Shown: positions 21,698-30,665 of the stretch, piece by piece
How positions within the stretch are numbered: the first letter of the stretch is position 1
Layout: each line of letters opens with the position of its first letter
DNA from: a virus
Length of the DNA stretch: 40,131 nt
Reading direction: 5' to 3' (one strand)
IMG/VR virus record: IMGVR_UViG_3300023118_000016
Location: 1 to 40,131 of that record
Notes under the pieces: generated by a model
What the model saw: only the letters and a program-made list of their open reading frames with translations
What the model was told of the DNA's origin: nothing
The model's database searches: none
Program-made: the position numbers and the translations under genes

Positions 21698-23460
21698 TGG
21701 CAGATGTAACCCTAACCGCAGAACTCCGAGCCAATATAGACGGTTACGAAAAGAATATTAAGTCTGCCGTAAAGAGCACCGTTGATGGTAGCAAGCAAAT
21801 AGATGCTGCTATAGGTAAGGCTAATCAATCTATTAAGGGTATCAATCCCGCTTCTAATTCCGCAGCGTTCGCATTAACCAATTTAGGCAGGGTTGCACAG
21901 GATGCCCCGTTTGGTTTTATTGGTATACAGAATAACTTAAATCCTTTATTAGAATCATTCCAAAGACTAAAAGAACAAAGCGGATCAACCGGAGCTGCGT
22001 TAAAGGCTTTAGGTGGATCACTAATTGGCCCTGCTGGTTTGGGCTTAGCTTTGTCGCTTGTGTCATCTGCAATTGTGTTATATACACAATATCAGCAACG
22101 TGCAAATGCGGCGCTAAACAATACCAAAAAATCTACAGACGATTATGTAGCCACTTTAGATAACGTTCGTCAGGCACAACTAAAAGGCGAACAATCGGCA
22201 GCGCAGGAAACAACACGCTTAGCCATATTATACAACGCTACTCAAAATACTACCTTATCGCTTAAACAACGTGGTGCTGCTTATGATGAACTGTCAACTA
22301 AATACCCTAAATTCTTTTCTAATACAGCAAAAGAACAAACATTATTAGGGCAAAATACAGAGGCTTATTATAAACTATCTTCTGCAATATTATCAGCCGC
22401 TTATGCCAAGGCTTATGAAGATAAAATAGGGCAAAATACTAACAGGGTATTAGAGGACAGGCAGAAGTTAATTGATTTAACCATAGCCGAAACAAAGGCA
22501 AGAGCGGCTGTCAATAGGCTTGAAGCGTCTGCTAAAGACAATACTAACTATGGAGGCCAGGGTTCAGCAGTAGGGGATTCACAATTTATACAGCAAGCGC
22601 AAGAGAATTTAAATAAGGTATTATCTGCAAAGGAAAATATATTAATAGATATAGGTATTCTCTCCAAACGTAACGATGATTTAGCACGTGCAGCAACCAC
22701 AGCCGAATCAGACGCTAACTTTAAAACTAACGGGCAGTTAGATGATAAGATAGCAAAAACCAAACAGCTAAGATTAGAAAGGCAGCAATTAGAAGAATTA
22801 GGCGCTACAGACTTTTCGGCAAGGTCAGGCATAATTGATCGTAACGGCGCTCCCGTAGTAAAAAGCAATATAACAAATACAACCGAACTGGTTGGGGCAA
22901 GCAAAATATTAGCTGACTATACCGCTCAATATGGCAAGTTAATAGATCAGAAAGCAATATTCTTATCCCAGCAGGAAATTGAAAAGAATAATTTAGGCAT
23001 TGTAAATAACTTATTCGGGCAAGGATTAACCGGGGCATTCGAATCAGCCATACAAGGTACTCAATCCTTTGTCGGCGCAATGGGGCAATTCTTAGGGCAA
23101 TTAATCAGCAAATTAGTTGCGGCGGCACTTGCGGCGGCGGCTTTATCTGCATTATTGTCATTTACTGGCGTGGGTGGATTGTTAGGTATATCTTCCGGCG
23201 CTTCAGGCTTCGGTTCGCTATTTAAGGGACTATCAGGGCTTAATTTCTTAGCAGATGGTGGTATAGCATCCAAGCCAACTTTGGCAATGATAGGAGAGGG
23301 TAAAGAGCCTGAAATAGTAGCACCCTTAAGCAAGTTTGATGCAATGGTAGACAACAGGGCAGGAATGGGCGGTGCAATGACGGTAACACATAAAATAGTA
23401 GGCTCTGATTTACTATTAGTAATCGACCGGGCTAATAAATCGAAAGGGCGTACCAGCTAA
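21697..23460 (+). CDS. Tape measure protein
   Basis: 587 residues. Determines tail length (at about 0.15 nm per residue, close to 90 nm). N-terminal helices with repeated KSAVKSTVDGSKQIDAAIGK pattern, a long coiled-coil centre, a hydrophobic segment (IGPAGLGLALSLVSSAIVLY) and a second near residues 463-505 (LISKLVAAALAAAALSALLS), then LADGGIASKPTLAMIGEGKE, the usual C-terminal signature. Membrane segments suit a role in channel formation during DNA entry. Confidence 0.92.
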   Translation: MADVTLTAELRANIDGYEKNIKSAVKSTVDGSKQIDAAIGKANQSIKGINPASNSAAFALTNLGRVAQDAPFGFIGIQNNLNPLLESFQRLKEQSGSTGAALKALGGSLIGPAGLGLALSLVSSAIVLYTQYQQRANAALNNTKKSTDDYVATLDNVRQAQLKGEQSAAQETTRLAILYNATQNTTLSLKQRGAAYDELSTKYPKFFSNTAKEQTLLGQNTEAYYKLSSAILSAAYAKAYEDKIGQNTNRVLEDRQKLIDLTIAETKARAAVNRLEASAKDNTNYGGQGSAVGDSQFIQQAQENLNKVLSAKENILIDIGILSKRNDDLARAATTAESDANFKTNGQLDDKIAKTKQLRLERQQLEELGATDFSARSGIIDRNGAPVVKSNITNTTELVGASKILADYTAQYGKLIDQKAIFLSQQEIEKNNLGIVNNLFGQGLTGAFESAIQGTQSFVGAMGQFLGQLISKLVAAALAAAALSALLSFTGVGGLLGISSGASGFGSLFKGLSGLNFLADGGIASKPTLAMIGEGKEPEIVAPLSKFDAMVDNRAGMGGAMTVTHKIVGSDLLLVIDRANKSKGRTS

Positions 23461-26045
23461 TGTTTGTTACATTATATAGTTTCGCACAATCGGGTAATCT
23501 ATACAGCGTTTATTACGATACGGATAACCCTACCTATATTAATTATAATTTAATAGGCACTTATGTTGGTACATTGCCACCTCCAACGGCCGGTACACAA
23601 GTAGGCGCTCCGTATTGTTTAGGTACTGATAAGTACGTTTACAAAGCGCAAATAGCTATCCCTTATGCTAATTATACGCTTGAATTAAACTCACCATATT
23701 GCGGATATACACCTCCAGCATGCGACATTGTAGAGGTTAGCTACTCTGTAACCGATGAAACTGACATAGTCGCTAATAACGGCTCTGTAAATATGTTTGC
23801 GGTGTCCTCATTTGGGGGCATTATTTATTATTTATTCAATGCTGATTTATCGGTTGATTTATCCAATACAACCGGTTATTTTACTAACCTTGCGCCTGAT
23901 ACGTATACGATAAAAGCGCAGGATTTAAACGGGTGTTCTGTACAGGAAACTGCCATTGTTTCTCCATTTGATAATACTAAAACACATTATAAGTACCGGC
24001 TATTAACGCCTAACATTGACGGTACTATAACATGGGAGTGTAGGCTATTAGATATGCGCAATAACTATTTAATAGCTGATTATCCTATTGACTTAAAAGG
24101 AGGTGAAACCCCTATTTACATATCGCAAAAGCTAAATGAGGAAGATAAAACAAGTGCCTTCGCTGTAAAAACAGTTGACATACAATTACATTACGACCAA
24201 ACATTTGCCACTGATGAATTTAATTTAGCGCAAGAGCGGCAATGGAAGTGTGAATTGTATAAAAATGGCGTATTAGAGTTTCAAGGTTGGATATTACCCG
24301 ATCAAACGCAGGATTATTATCAGGATGCACCCTATTCTTACACATTGCAGGCTACAGACGGTATTCCATCGTTAAAAGGTAATTCATGGGGTGACGGTTC
24401 AGGGGGAAATGGTTATAGCGCTTCCCAAATACCCCAATACGGCTTAACCGAGTATATGAGGCTGATTAAGCAATGTTTAGACCAATTGGGGTACAACTAC
24501 GGGGATGTTATAATAGCTTCCTCCCTACGCTTTAATAACACCTACAACGCCAATATATGGAGAAACATGGCAACGTGGTCTGATATATTATATTCAAGCG
24601 AAGGCGAGCCAATTAAAACATACGATGCGCTGGAGAAATTAGTTAAAGGTATGCGACTTTGTTTACTCCAACACCGGGATAAGTTTGTATTGTGTAACTG
24701 GAATGACTTATCTTATTTAGGCAACGGATTAAAGTTAGATGAATATATCAAGTCATTTTATGAATTAGACCTATATTTTTCAGGCACGGGATCTATTAAC
24801 CAAATAGGCATAGGCAATCAAGTTGAGCAGCCGGTATTAAATCAGGTAGGGTTTGACTGGCCTATTAAACCTACCAATCCAGTTCAGCCATTGAATTATG
24901 ATAAGGCCTACAATATAAAGGGGAAGGTTGACTTTGATTTATTGGCTTTATTGTATACTAATCCTTCATTTGAGGTAGGAGCGGTTGAGGGGGAATTACC
25001 TATTAATTGGGGTGTTCATGGATCTACACTTAATGCATATCTACATAACACACTGGAAGCCTATGAAGGCGAATGGGTATTTAGATTGCAATGGATAAAT
25101 GAACTTTCATTACAATATGTAGAATTACTTGATGCAGGGTATTATATTGACCAGCCTAACAAGGTTGCAAATATATCAATAAAATGGAGAGAGGGTAACC
25201 ACCCTCCGTTGCCTGACGATGATAATATAACAATAGCGTACAGAGTAATATTTAAAGTACAGTCAAGTGGAAACGTATATATATTTGCAGAGGGCGCTAA
25301 TTTCGAGGACGGTATACCGAAATGGATTCCATATACAGCTTCCATATTTTCGAATAGTAAACAAAGAGTTACTGACTATATTGCATGGAATAGCTACTCA
25401 CAATCAACAACGGCTTTCCCTGAGGATGGATTAGGCTATTTAAATGTATGGCTAAATGCTCCACAAAATTTAAACCCTAATAATGACTTTACGGGTGTAG
25501 GGATGAATATGATAATTGACTATGATATATTTGAGTTATCTATCAACGACGCCAATGAAGCCTACTCTAAACAAACAGGCGAAACGCATTCGGTTAATTC
25601 CATTAATGGCATACCGCAAGCCAATACAAAGGAACTTAGTTTAGACTTCTTTACCTATCCTAATAACAAACGTATAGCCGGTAATATATTTACGCAATTG
25701 CCATACATAGACGGCTTAGTGCAAAACAAATGGAACTACGCATTAAAAACGCTTGACTCGCAGGATAGGTTACCCGCAGCAATAGTTCGTTCCATAGCCC
25801 GCAATTACGGTAGGCCAATGTATATTTATGAAGGCGACTTTAAATCTGATTATGTGCAGTTTTATAGTATGTTTAAATTACGCTTTTACGAGAATAAAAT
25901 ATTCATGCCTATGAGTTTAGAGTTAGATTGCCGTATGGGTATTGGAAAGCTAACTTTATATGAAGTGAGTGACGAAGATATACAGGCACAATACACCTAT
26001 CGTGCTATCTATGAAAAATCGGCACGAAAGAATGTAAATAATTAA
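23460..26045 (+). CDS. Tail tip/baseplate protein with SprB-like repeat
   Basis: 861 residues, ATG 23460 overlapping the tape measure stop. The first 85 residues are aromatic and Gly/Pro-rich. Residues about 88-166 (CDIVEVSYSVTDETD to NGCSVQETAIV) have the beta-sandwich pattern of SprB-type repeats of Bacteroidota surface proteins. Then follows a part common in tail proteins of such phages (LHYDQTFATDEFN, GVLEFQGWILPD, YSYTLQATDGIPSLKG), and a long beta-rich rest. Probably the distal tail or hub protein that contacts the cell. Catalytic motifs are not evident. Confidence 0.75.
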   Translation: MFVTLYSFAQSGNLYSVYYDTDNPTYINYNLIGTYVGTLPPPTAGTQVGAPYCLGTDKYVYKAQIAIPYANYTLELNSPYCGYTPPACDIVEVSYSVTDETDIVANNGSVNMFAVSSFGGIIYYLFNADLSVDLSNTTGYFTNLAPDTYTIKAQDLNGCSVQETAIVSPFDNTKTHYKYRLLTPNIDGTITWECRLLDMRNNYLIADYPIDLKGGETPIYISQKLNEEDKTSAFAVKTVDIQLHYDQTFATDEFNLAQERQWKCELYKNGVLEFQGWILPDQTQDYYQDAPYSYTLQATDGIPSLKGNSWGDGSGGNGYSASQIPQYGLTEYMRLIKQCLDQLGYNYGDVIIASSLRFNNTYNANIWRNMATWSDILYSSEGEPIKTYDALEKLVKGMRLCLLQHRDKFVLCNWNDLSYLGNGLKLDEYIKSFYELDLYFSGTGSINQIGIGNQVEQPVLNQVGFDWPIKPTNPVQPLNYDKAYNIKGKVDFDLLALLYTNPSFEVGAVEGELPINWGVHGSTLNAYLHNTLEAYEGEWVFRLQWINELSLQYVELLDAGYYIDQPNKVANISIKWREGNHPPLPDDDNITIAYRVIFKVQSSGNVYIFAEGANFEDGIPKWIPYTASIFSNSKQRVTDYIAWNSYSQSTTAFPEDGLGYLNVWLNAPQNLNPNNDFTGVGMNMIIDYDIFELSINDANEAYSKQTGETHSVNSINGIPQANTKELSLDFFTYPNNKRIAGNIFTQLPYIDGLVQNKWNYALKTLDSQDRLPAAIVRSIARNYGRPMYIYEGDFKSDYVQFYSMFKLRFYENKIFMPMSLELDCRMGIGKLTLYEVSDEDIQAQYTYRAIYEKSARKNVNN

Positions 26046-26061
26046 TTATATTAGCGTCATA

Positions 26062-27030
26062 ATGGCAAACGAAGTTATAAAGGGTAATGATCTGATTTTA
26101 TACACTGTAATTAACGGTGTTAATAAGGCCATTTGCACGACTAAGGATTGCAAACTAAATATATCAGGCGACTTACTGCCAACTACAACAAAAGACGGTG
26201 GCAAAGGCAGCAGATATGAATATAGCGGTAAATATAATTATAGCCTATCAGTAAGCGGGTTAACTTCATTCATTGATGTAACGCCCTTAGACGCTACATT
26301 TCAAGGTTCATCGGTAGAAAGCGTTACGCCTTATTTAGATGCAGCCAGTCAATTCAAAATAAACGGTGTTGTAATAGATGACTTATACGGTACGGGTACA
26401 ACGCCTGTAATGGCAGGCGTATATGGCCTACCATATTCCATTGAGTTTATTATCCAAAATGCAAGTTCAGAGCCTAATGGTATTTTAGTAGGCATTGTTA
26501 CAAAGAACGGCGAAATTATATATCGTTCTTCTTTGCCAATGACACCCGTAGCAACTTTTGTAAAATCGGGCGTCATACAGCCGGGCGCAAGCTATGAATA
26601 TAGTTGGTATACTACCGTTGGAGCAGCGCCAACCAATATTGATATTCCTGATACTAATACAGAATTTAGTACACACGCTATAAATGTTCAGGAATTTCAG
26701 CAGGCAGTTTTAGAAAGCCGAAAATTACAGTTTTTGTTTAGCTCTAACGATGTTGAATATAGAGGAACGGTGTTAGTACCAACTATTGATATGGATAGCC
26801 CTGATAACGCCGTATCATCATTTAACACGACATTACAGGGCGATGGGGATCTGATACCTACTTTTACAAATGGTGATATTCCTTTACCGACTAATACAGT
26901 AATTATTTATGACCAGTTTGGCGCTATAGTAGCAATTATACCGGCACCGGGGTCATATAATGTTTTAAGATTTGATACTTTAGATTGCAGGGGTTACGCT
27001 AATCCTGATTTAATAATTATGCCAGCATGA
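26062..27030 (+). CDS. Tail-tube-like protein with inserted domain
   Basis: 322 residues. The N-terminal 75 residues (KGNDLILYTVINGVNKAICT, LPTTTKDGGKGSRYEYSGKY) look like the start of a TP901-1-type tube protein, and about 210-275 (QAVLESRKLQFLFSSND, ASSFNTTLQ-type end) looks like its end. The 100 or so residues between them carry a second beta-rich unit. It is separate from the main tube gene at 20546 and lies among tail-tip genes, so it may form a terminal ring or decorate the tip. Inferred from pattern only. Confidence 0.6.
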   Translation: MANEVIKGNDLILYTVINGVNKAICTTKDCKLNISGDLLPTTTKDGGKGSRYEYSGKYNYSLSVSGLTSFIDVTPLDATFQGSSVESVTPYLDAASQFKINGVVIDDLYGTGTTPVMAGVYGLPYSIEFIIQNASSEPNGILVGIVTKNGEIIYRSSLPMTPVATFVKSGVIQPGASYEYSWYTTVGAAPTNIDIPDTNTEFSTHAINVQEFQQAVLESRKLQFLFSSNDVEYRGTVLVPTIDMDSPDNAVSSFNTTLQGDGDLIPTFTNGDIPLPTNTVIIYDQFGAIVAIIPAPGSYNVLRFDTLDCRGYANPDLIIMPA

Positions 27031-27443
27031 TAACAGTTGACGCAAGAATTTTAGAAAACAGTTATACATCGGCTGAATGGGTAGCAAGCAATCCAATATT
27101 GCCTGATAGGGTATTAGGATATGATACTACTGTATTGCGTTATAAAATGGGGGATGGTGTTACCGCTTGGAACTCCTTGCCTTTTTGGAATCCGTCTTTA
27201 AATTTAGCCCCTGTTAAACATACTTATGCTTCAGGTTCTGCTATATCGCAATTCATTGCATTACCCGCAGGATTCCCTGAATCAGCCGACCTCATTTACT
27301 GGGAAGCCGGACAGCGTTTCTATCCGGCTATAACACAGGTATTTTCAGGCAGCACGTTAACAGGATGGAATATTGTCCTAAATGATGACGGAAGCGGGAC
27401 TGGTATTACTGGTGTTGCAGGGGTTGTTTGGGTGAAGCCGTAA
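27027..27443 (+). CDS. Small tail fibre/appendage protein
   Basis: 138 residues, ATGA overlap. The start has the widely found fibre N-terminal motif: ARILENSYTSAEWVASNPIL, LRYKMGDGVTAWNSLPF (RxxTxxEWxxxNPxL ... K-GDG-T-W-LP). The C-terminal part is a small beta domain. Probably an attachment part of the tail. Its stop is 12 bases from the convergent gene at 27456, with no hairpin between them. Confidence 0.75.
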   Translation: MITVDARILENSYTSAEWVASNPILPDRVLGYDTTVLRYKMGDGVTAWNSLPFWNPSLNLAPVKHTYASGSAISQFIALPAGFPESADLIYWEAGQRFYPAITQVFSGSTLTGWNIVLNDDGSGTGITGVAGVVWVKP

Positions 27444-27455
27444 AATCAAAGCTGC

Positions 27456-27752
27456 TTATCGCTTATATTCAGACCACCTCTTAACAGATAGTGAGTTATT
27501 TACATGATCTCTAATTTCATTTAATATAAATTCAGGTATAGGAACTTCGTTTTCTGATACATTACTGTCACGCTTCGAAAGTCTATCATAGCGAGTTAGC
27601 ACCTCAAAATTTATATGCCTTTTAGATGCCTTCACTTGCTGGGTATACCCATTTAAGATGAAAGTTATATTTTCAAAATTTTCAAACATCATAAATGACC
27701 ATGTTGTTTTTAATAAACCATCCTCGGATAATTGTTCTTTGTAGTAATTCAT
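27456..27752 (-). CDS. Hypothetical protein, last gene of the leftward block
   Basis: 98 residues, basic (ends KRWSEYKR) and helical. No family recognised. Its ATG overlaps the stop of the 50-residue gene upstream (ATGA). Converges with the tail gene ending at 27443. Confidence 0.6.
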   Translation of the reverse strand: MNYYKEQLSEDGLLKTTWSFMMFENFENITFILNGYTQQVKASKRHINFEVLTRYDRLSKRDSNVSENEVPIPEFILNEIRDHVNNSLSVKRWSEYKR

Positions 27753-27901
27753 ATTAATTCTAATTGTTTATGTTCAATTTCATATCTTAAATAATGATCT
27801 GGTGCATGGTGTAGGCATATCCAAGCTTCACACACTGCCTTTCCAACATACCGACGCATCTTGTTCGCTCTTTCCTTTTGATATTTTCGGTTAGCTGTCA
27901 T
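27749..27901 (-). CDS. Hypothetical basic 50-residue protein
   Basis: ATG 27901. Strongly basic start (MTANRKYQKERANKMRRYVG) and a Cys-containing middle (KAVCEAWICLHHAPDH) that could hold a metal through C24, C29, H31 and H32. Unrecognised. ATGA overlap with the next gene supports it. Confidence 0.55.
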   Translation of the reverse strand: MTANRKYQKERANKMRRYVGKAVCEAWICLHHAPDHYLRYEIEHKQLELI

Positions 27902-27916
27902 CTTTCCTTATTGGTG

Positions 27917-28117
27917 TTAAGCCTGTTGAGGCGGGTTAAAAAATTCTAAAGCATCTTCAGGCCACCACCAATTATTAACCTCGTAGGCATCCCCGTAAAT
28001 TCGGGTTATTTTCCCATCTACACTTAAATCCATATCCATAACGTGTGATATATATTTAGTGCTTGGAAACCAATTAGTTTTAACCTTATCGCCAATTTTA
28101 AATTTATTCTCTTTCAT
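27917..28117 (-). CDS. Small KOW/SH3-like protein
   Basis: 66 residues. KFKIGDKVKTNWFPSTKYIS, DGKITRIYGDAYEV and WWPEDALEFF suit a small SH3-like barrel as in KOW-type or YopX-neighbour proteins. A similar layout occurs at 38498. Function unknown. Confidence 0.6.
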   Translation of the reverse strand: MKENKFKIGDKVKTNWFPSTKYISHVMDMDLSVDGKITRIYGDAYEVNNWWWPEDALEFFNPPQQA

Positions 28118-28125
28118 AATCTTTC

Positions 28126-28347
28126 TTATATTTTATCGGTGGTGGTGAGGGCTTGTAAGTTTTCAGGCTCATCTATTAATTCAGTCCAAGCATATACATT
28201 ATAACTTGTATGCCACTTATTTAATGGCTTACTGAAATAGGCTACCTTCCTGAACGCACTATATCTATCCCATCCGCAAAATACCAAGTATTCACCACTT
28301 TTTTTTGGCAGCAAGTGGGGGCCGCTCCATTCTCCGTTCGTTTTCAT
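28126..28347 (-). CDS. DUF551-like small protein
   Basis: 73 residues. WSGPHLLPKKSGEYLVFCGW, then KWHTSYNVYAWTELIDEPEN: a central GEYLV strand and terminal W-EL-P, like DUF551 proteins (compare 10692). Its start overlaps the stop of the preceding 56-residue gene. Confidence 0.6.
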   Translation of the reverse strand: MKTNGEWSGPHLLPKKSGEYLVFCGWDRYSAFRKVAYFSKPLNKWHTSYNVYAWTELIDEPENLQALTTTDKI

Positions 28348-28514
28348 TTGGCTGGGGTTAGGTTAATGAACTCTGTTAATATTTTTATAAGTTCTTTTGC
28401 TTGCGGGGTATTAATCAACACACAGTCATCATATTTCCTAATATATATATCACCATCATCATATTGAATACTTGCCACAGACAATCCTCTGTCTTTTATA
28501 TCTGTTTCTTCCAT
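28344..28514 (-). CDS. Hypothetical 56-residue protein
   Basis: ATG 28514, stop overlapping ATG 28347. Two or three strands (VASIQYDDGDIYIRKYDDCV) followed by a helix (AKELIKILTEFINL). No family recognised. Confidence 0.55.
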   Translation of the reverse strand: MEETDIKDRGLSVASIQYDDGDIYIRKYDDCVLINTPQAKELIKILTEFINLTPAK

Positions 28515-28525
28515 TGTAGATAATA

Positions 28526-28735
28526 TTAACCGTTGTATTCAGGTAAATTACTAAACTCTTCTTCGGTCATAAACACAATGCTGATTTTGTATTCTACATT
28601 CTCTCTGTCAGACGGTTCAATATCGCCTAAGTCCATTTCAATATGTTCTGATACCTCACGCATGCTTGCTAAATACAACCCGCCCAAATCAGCGTTATCG
28701 CTAAGGCAGTAGTACATATCCTTTTCGTTTTCCAT
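28526..28735 (-). CDS. Hypothetical acidic 69-residue protein
   Basis: Very acidic (EMDLGDIEPSDRENVEYKIS, then MTEEEFSNLPEYNG). A DNA-mimic role is conceivable on charge alone but not shown. No family recognised. Confidence 0.6.
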   Translation of the reverse strand: MENEKDMYYCLSDNADLGGLYLASMREVSEHIEMDLGDIEPSDRENVEYKISIVFMTEEEFSNLPEYNG

Positions 28736-28758
28736 CTTCTTACTTTTCTATTGATTTG

Positions 28759-29001
28759 TTAAAACTTAATGCCTTGACGTTTACAAAATGAGTTAGCCGA
28801 GTGCTTTGTATAATATCTGATAAAATCAATTGCACTTTCATGTGAATCGAATGAAGCTGTTTCAGAGGCAAAAGAATCATCACTATCTTCTAAAGTACCA
28901 ATTGCTAATATGTTCACCAGTTCAGTACCGTTACTATCCCTGTCACGATATAGCAACACATCTGGAAATTGGCTTTCTGTTTCAATTATTTTAAAGTTCA
29001 T
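28759..29001 (-). CDS. Hypothetical acidic 80-residue protein
   Basis: Alternating strands (PDVLLYRDRDSNGTELVNIL) with an acidic Ser-rich middle (EDSDDSFASETASFDSHESA) and a helix. No family recognised. ATGA overlap with the upstream gene. Confidence 0.6.
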   Translation of the reverse strand: MNFKIIETESQFPDVLLYRDRDSNGTELVNILAIGTLEDSDDSFASETASFDSHESAIDFIRYYTKHSANSFCKRQGIKF

Positions 29002-29273
29002 ATCTTATTTTCTATTTCGGTTAAAGGGTTAAGCTTATTGGTTAATATTTCAGATAAACGATTGTGTAAAGCAGTAGCCCGTTCAATCAATTTAGCATTA
29101 TTGCCACAAGTTGAAGTGCCATATATTTTCATACGTGATTTAATGCGTTCATCTTTGCTAAATATCCATGTTTCATATTGGTAGTATTCACCAAACCACT
29201 CGTTATAATATATAATAGCACTGCTAACCCTTACCTTGTCGGTTATTATTGTACTCGCTATATTCACGTTCAT
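28998..29273 (-). CDS. Hypothetical 91-residue protein
   Basis: The centre reads SAIIYYNEWFGEYYQYETWI and IKSRMKIYGTSTCGNNAKLI, followed by a helix LIERATALHNRLSEIL. Aromatic-rich. No family recognised. Confidence 0.6.
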   Translation of the reverse strand: MNVNIASTIITDKVRVSSAIIYYNEWFGEYYQYETWIFSKDERIKSRMKIYGTSTCGNNAKLIERATALHNRLSEILTNKLNPLTEIENKI

Positions 29274-29292
29274 CTTCTAAATTTTTTTGTTG

Positions 29293-29643
29293 TTAAATGA
29301 GAGGGGTGAGCAATTCAGGGTTTTGGTAGATGTTGCCGATGACTTCTAAATAGTCCGATTTATAGTCGCCTAATTGCCACGACAACTTATTTGGGTTTTT
29401 AAGCACAAAACAGCCTTTCTCGTAAGCAACAGTGTCGATTAGTTCACCTTCATCAATGCTGTATGATTTAACAATATCACCCTCATAAATTTCAACACTA
29501 TGTTTATCTTTAAGGCCGGTGAATTGCATAACATTGTATGTATCCCTGCATATCATTTCGTTAAAATCCCCAAGTGCGTGTACGAATGGGTGCATAACAT
29601 TATTGGTGTGATGCCACGCTCTAAACTTTATTTCTCTTTTCAT
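29293..29643 (-). CDS. YopX family protein
   Basis: 116 residues. MKREIKFRAWHHTNNVMHPF, VMQFTGLKDKHSVEIYEGDI and YLEVIGNIYQNPELL are the three conserved parts of YopX proteins (REIKFRAW ... QFTGLKDKNG-EIYEGDI ... VIGNIYENPELL). The fold is an SH3-like barrel and the role in phages is unknown. A second copy is at 38862. Confidence 0.92.
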   Translation of the reverse strand: MKREIKFRAWHHTNNVMHPFVHALGDFNEMICRDTYNVMQFTGLKDKHSVEIYEGDIVKSYSIDEGELIDTVAYEKGCFVLKNPNKLSWQLGDYKSDYLEVIGNIYQNPELLTPLI

Positions 29644-29665
29644 ATTACTTAATTATTAGTGTTAG

Positions 29666-30013
29666 TTAAAATCTACTTACAAGTGGTTCAATATCTTCAT
29701 TTAAGACATTTTTAATTATCTGCCACGCCTGCATAATATCTCTATCAGCACTTGTTAGTTTATTTTCGCTATCTAAGAAACGAGCCGCTAATCTTAATGC
29801 GTTCTCTATATCCTTAGCTTGATCCTTAATAGTTATTGAAAAATCAGATTGTCTTTCACCTGTTTTTAAATCAACGTTAGCGTTTGAATTAGGGTAAAAG
29901 TTGAAAAAGAAATAGGGTAATATTTTCTCCCAATCTTCACCGTAGTCGACTAATCCAGTATCTTTAAACGATAGATTAGTTTCTGTTTTTTGTTGATTAT
30001 CTGCCAATAGCAA
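29666..30013 (-). CDS. Hypothetical protein with uncertain 5' end
   Basis: 115 residues if the TTG at 30013 is used. The frame is open upstream to about 30083 and encodes a convincing coiled coil (LVKENQKLREDLKRAQVFC) but has no ATG or GTG there. An ATG at 30107, which overlaps the preceding stop, opens a 12-codon frame (MKKQPHLTTQPC) in another phase. So the true gene may start at a non-standard codon or be frame-broken. The body (SITIKDQAKDIENALRLAAR) is helical and unrecognised. Confidence 0.55.
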   Translation of the reverse strand: MLLADNQQKTETNLSFKDTGLVDYGEDWEKILPYFFFNFYPNSNANVDLKTGERQSDFSITIKDQAKDIENALRLAARFLDSENKLTSADRDIMQAWQIIKNVLNEDIEPLVSRF

Positions 30014-30103
30014 CCTCAGGCAAAATACCTGAGCTCTTTTTAAATCTTCTCTTAGCTTTTGGTTTTCTTTAACAAGGTTGCGTGGTTAGGTGGGGTTGTT
30101 TTT

Positions 30104-30259
30104 TCATTTTATATTTTCTAATCTGTTAATTTTACTTTTCAAAAACTTGTTTTCACGTTCAAGTAAGGTTACTCTGTCTGAAACATCCGACACCTTTTTA
30201 ACAAGCATTTTAATTGTGTTTAAAAGCTCGTCATAAAATTCTTCTTGTGCCTCATTCAT
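30104..30259 (-). CDS. 51-residue coiled-coil protein
   Basis: ATG 30259 overlaps the previous stop (TGATG). Heptad-like throughout (LLNTIKMLVKKVSDVSDRVT, LLERENKFLKSKINRLE), so a parallel dimer or trimer is likely. Function unknown. Its stop overlaps the ATG at 30107 discussed with the next gene. Confidence 0.65.
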   Translation of the reverse strand: MNEAQEEFYDELLNTIKMLVKKVSDVSDRVTLLERENKFLKSKINRLENIK

Positions 30260-30420
30260 CAGTACGCTCCCCCATTTTTAATGTTACTGATTTTAGCTTT
30301 TGCTATTATTGCCCACACTAAATGCCACCTGTGCGCATTTTCCATATCATTCTTTTTAATAGCTTTTTTCTCTAATTCAATGGCTGTATCTGCCATTTTG
30401 GATAATTGGCGGTATGTCAT
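30259..30420 (-). CDS. Hypothetical 53-residue protein
   Basis: ATG 30420, three bases after the preceding stop. Helical and basic (ADTAIELEKKAIKKNDMENA, then HLVWAIIAKAKISNIK). No family recognised. Confidence 0.6.
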   Translation of the reverse strand: MTYRQLSKMADTAIELEKKAIKKNDMENAHRWHLVWAIIAKAKISNIKNGGAY

Positions 30421-30423
30421 GGC

Positions 30424-30663
30424 TTATGAATTTGCTTGTATGTAATCTAATATAACTTCGTCTAAATTTTCTTGCAGGTAAGAATATGTATTCCAATTGT
30501 AGTCATAGCTAAAGAAATTGGTTTCCACATGGTTCAACAATGCTTCTTCACTAATCTGCATAGTCACATTGTTTTCGCCTTCATGCGCTTCGTCCCAGTA
30601 CTGAACCGTAAATACACCTTTTTTCTCTGTGATGTTCAGGATGTCAATTTGTGCTGTTTTCAT
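30424..30663 (-). CDS. Hypothetical acidic 79-residue protein
   Basis: Beta-rich start (AQIDILNITEKKGVFTVQYW) and acidic helices (ISEEALLNHVETNFF, ENLDEVILDYIQ). Net charge strongly negative. No family recognised. Confidence 0.65.
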   Translation of the reverse strand: MKTAQIDILNITEKKGVFTVQYWDEAHEGENNVTMQISEEALLNHVETNFFSYDYNWNTYSYLQENLDEVILDYIQANS

Positions 30664-30665
30664 GG

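Noticed and set aside
23061-23354. Minus-strand frame opposite the tape measure gene
   Set aside because: Its Ala/Pro-rich composition is the mirror of the Gly/Ala-rich tape measure end.
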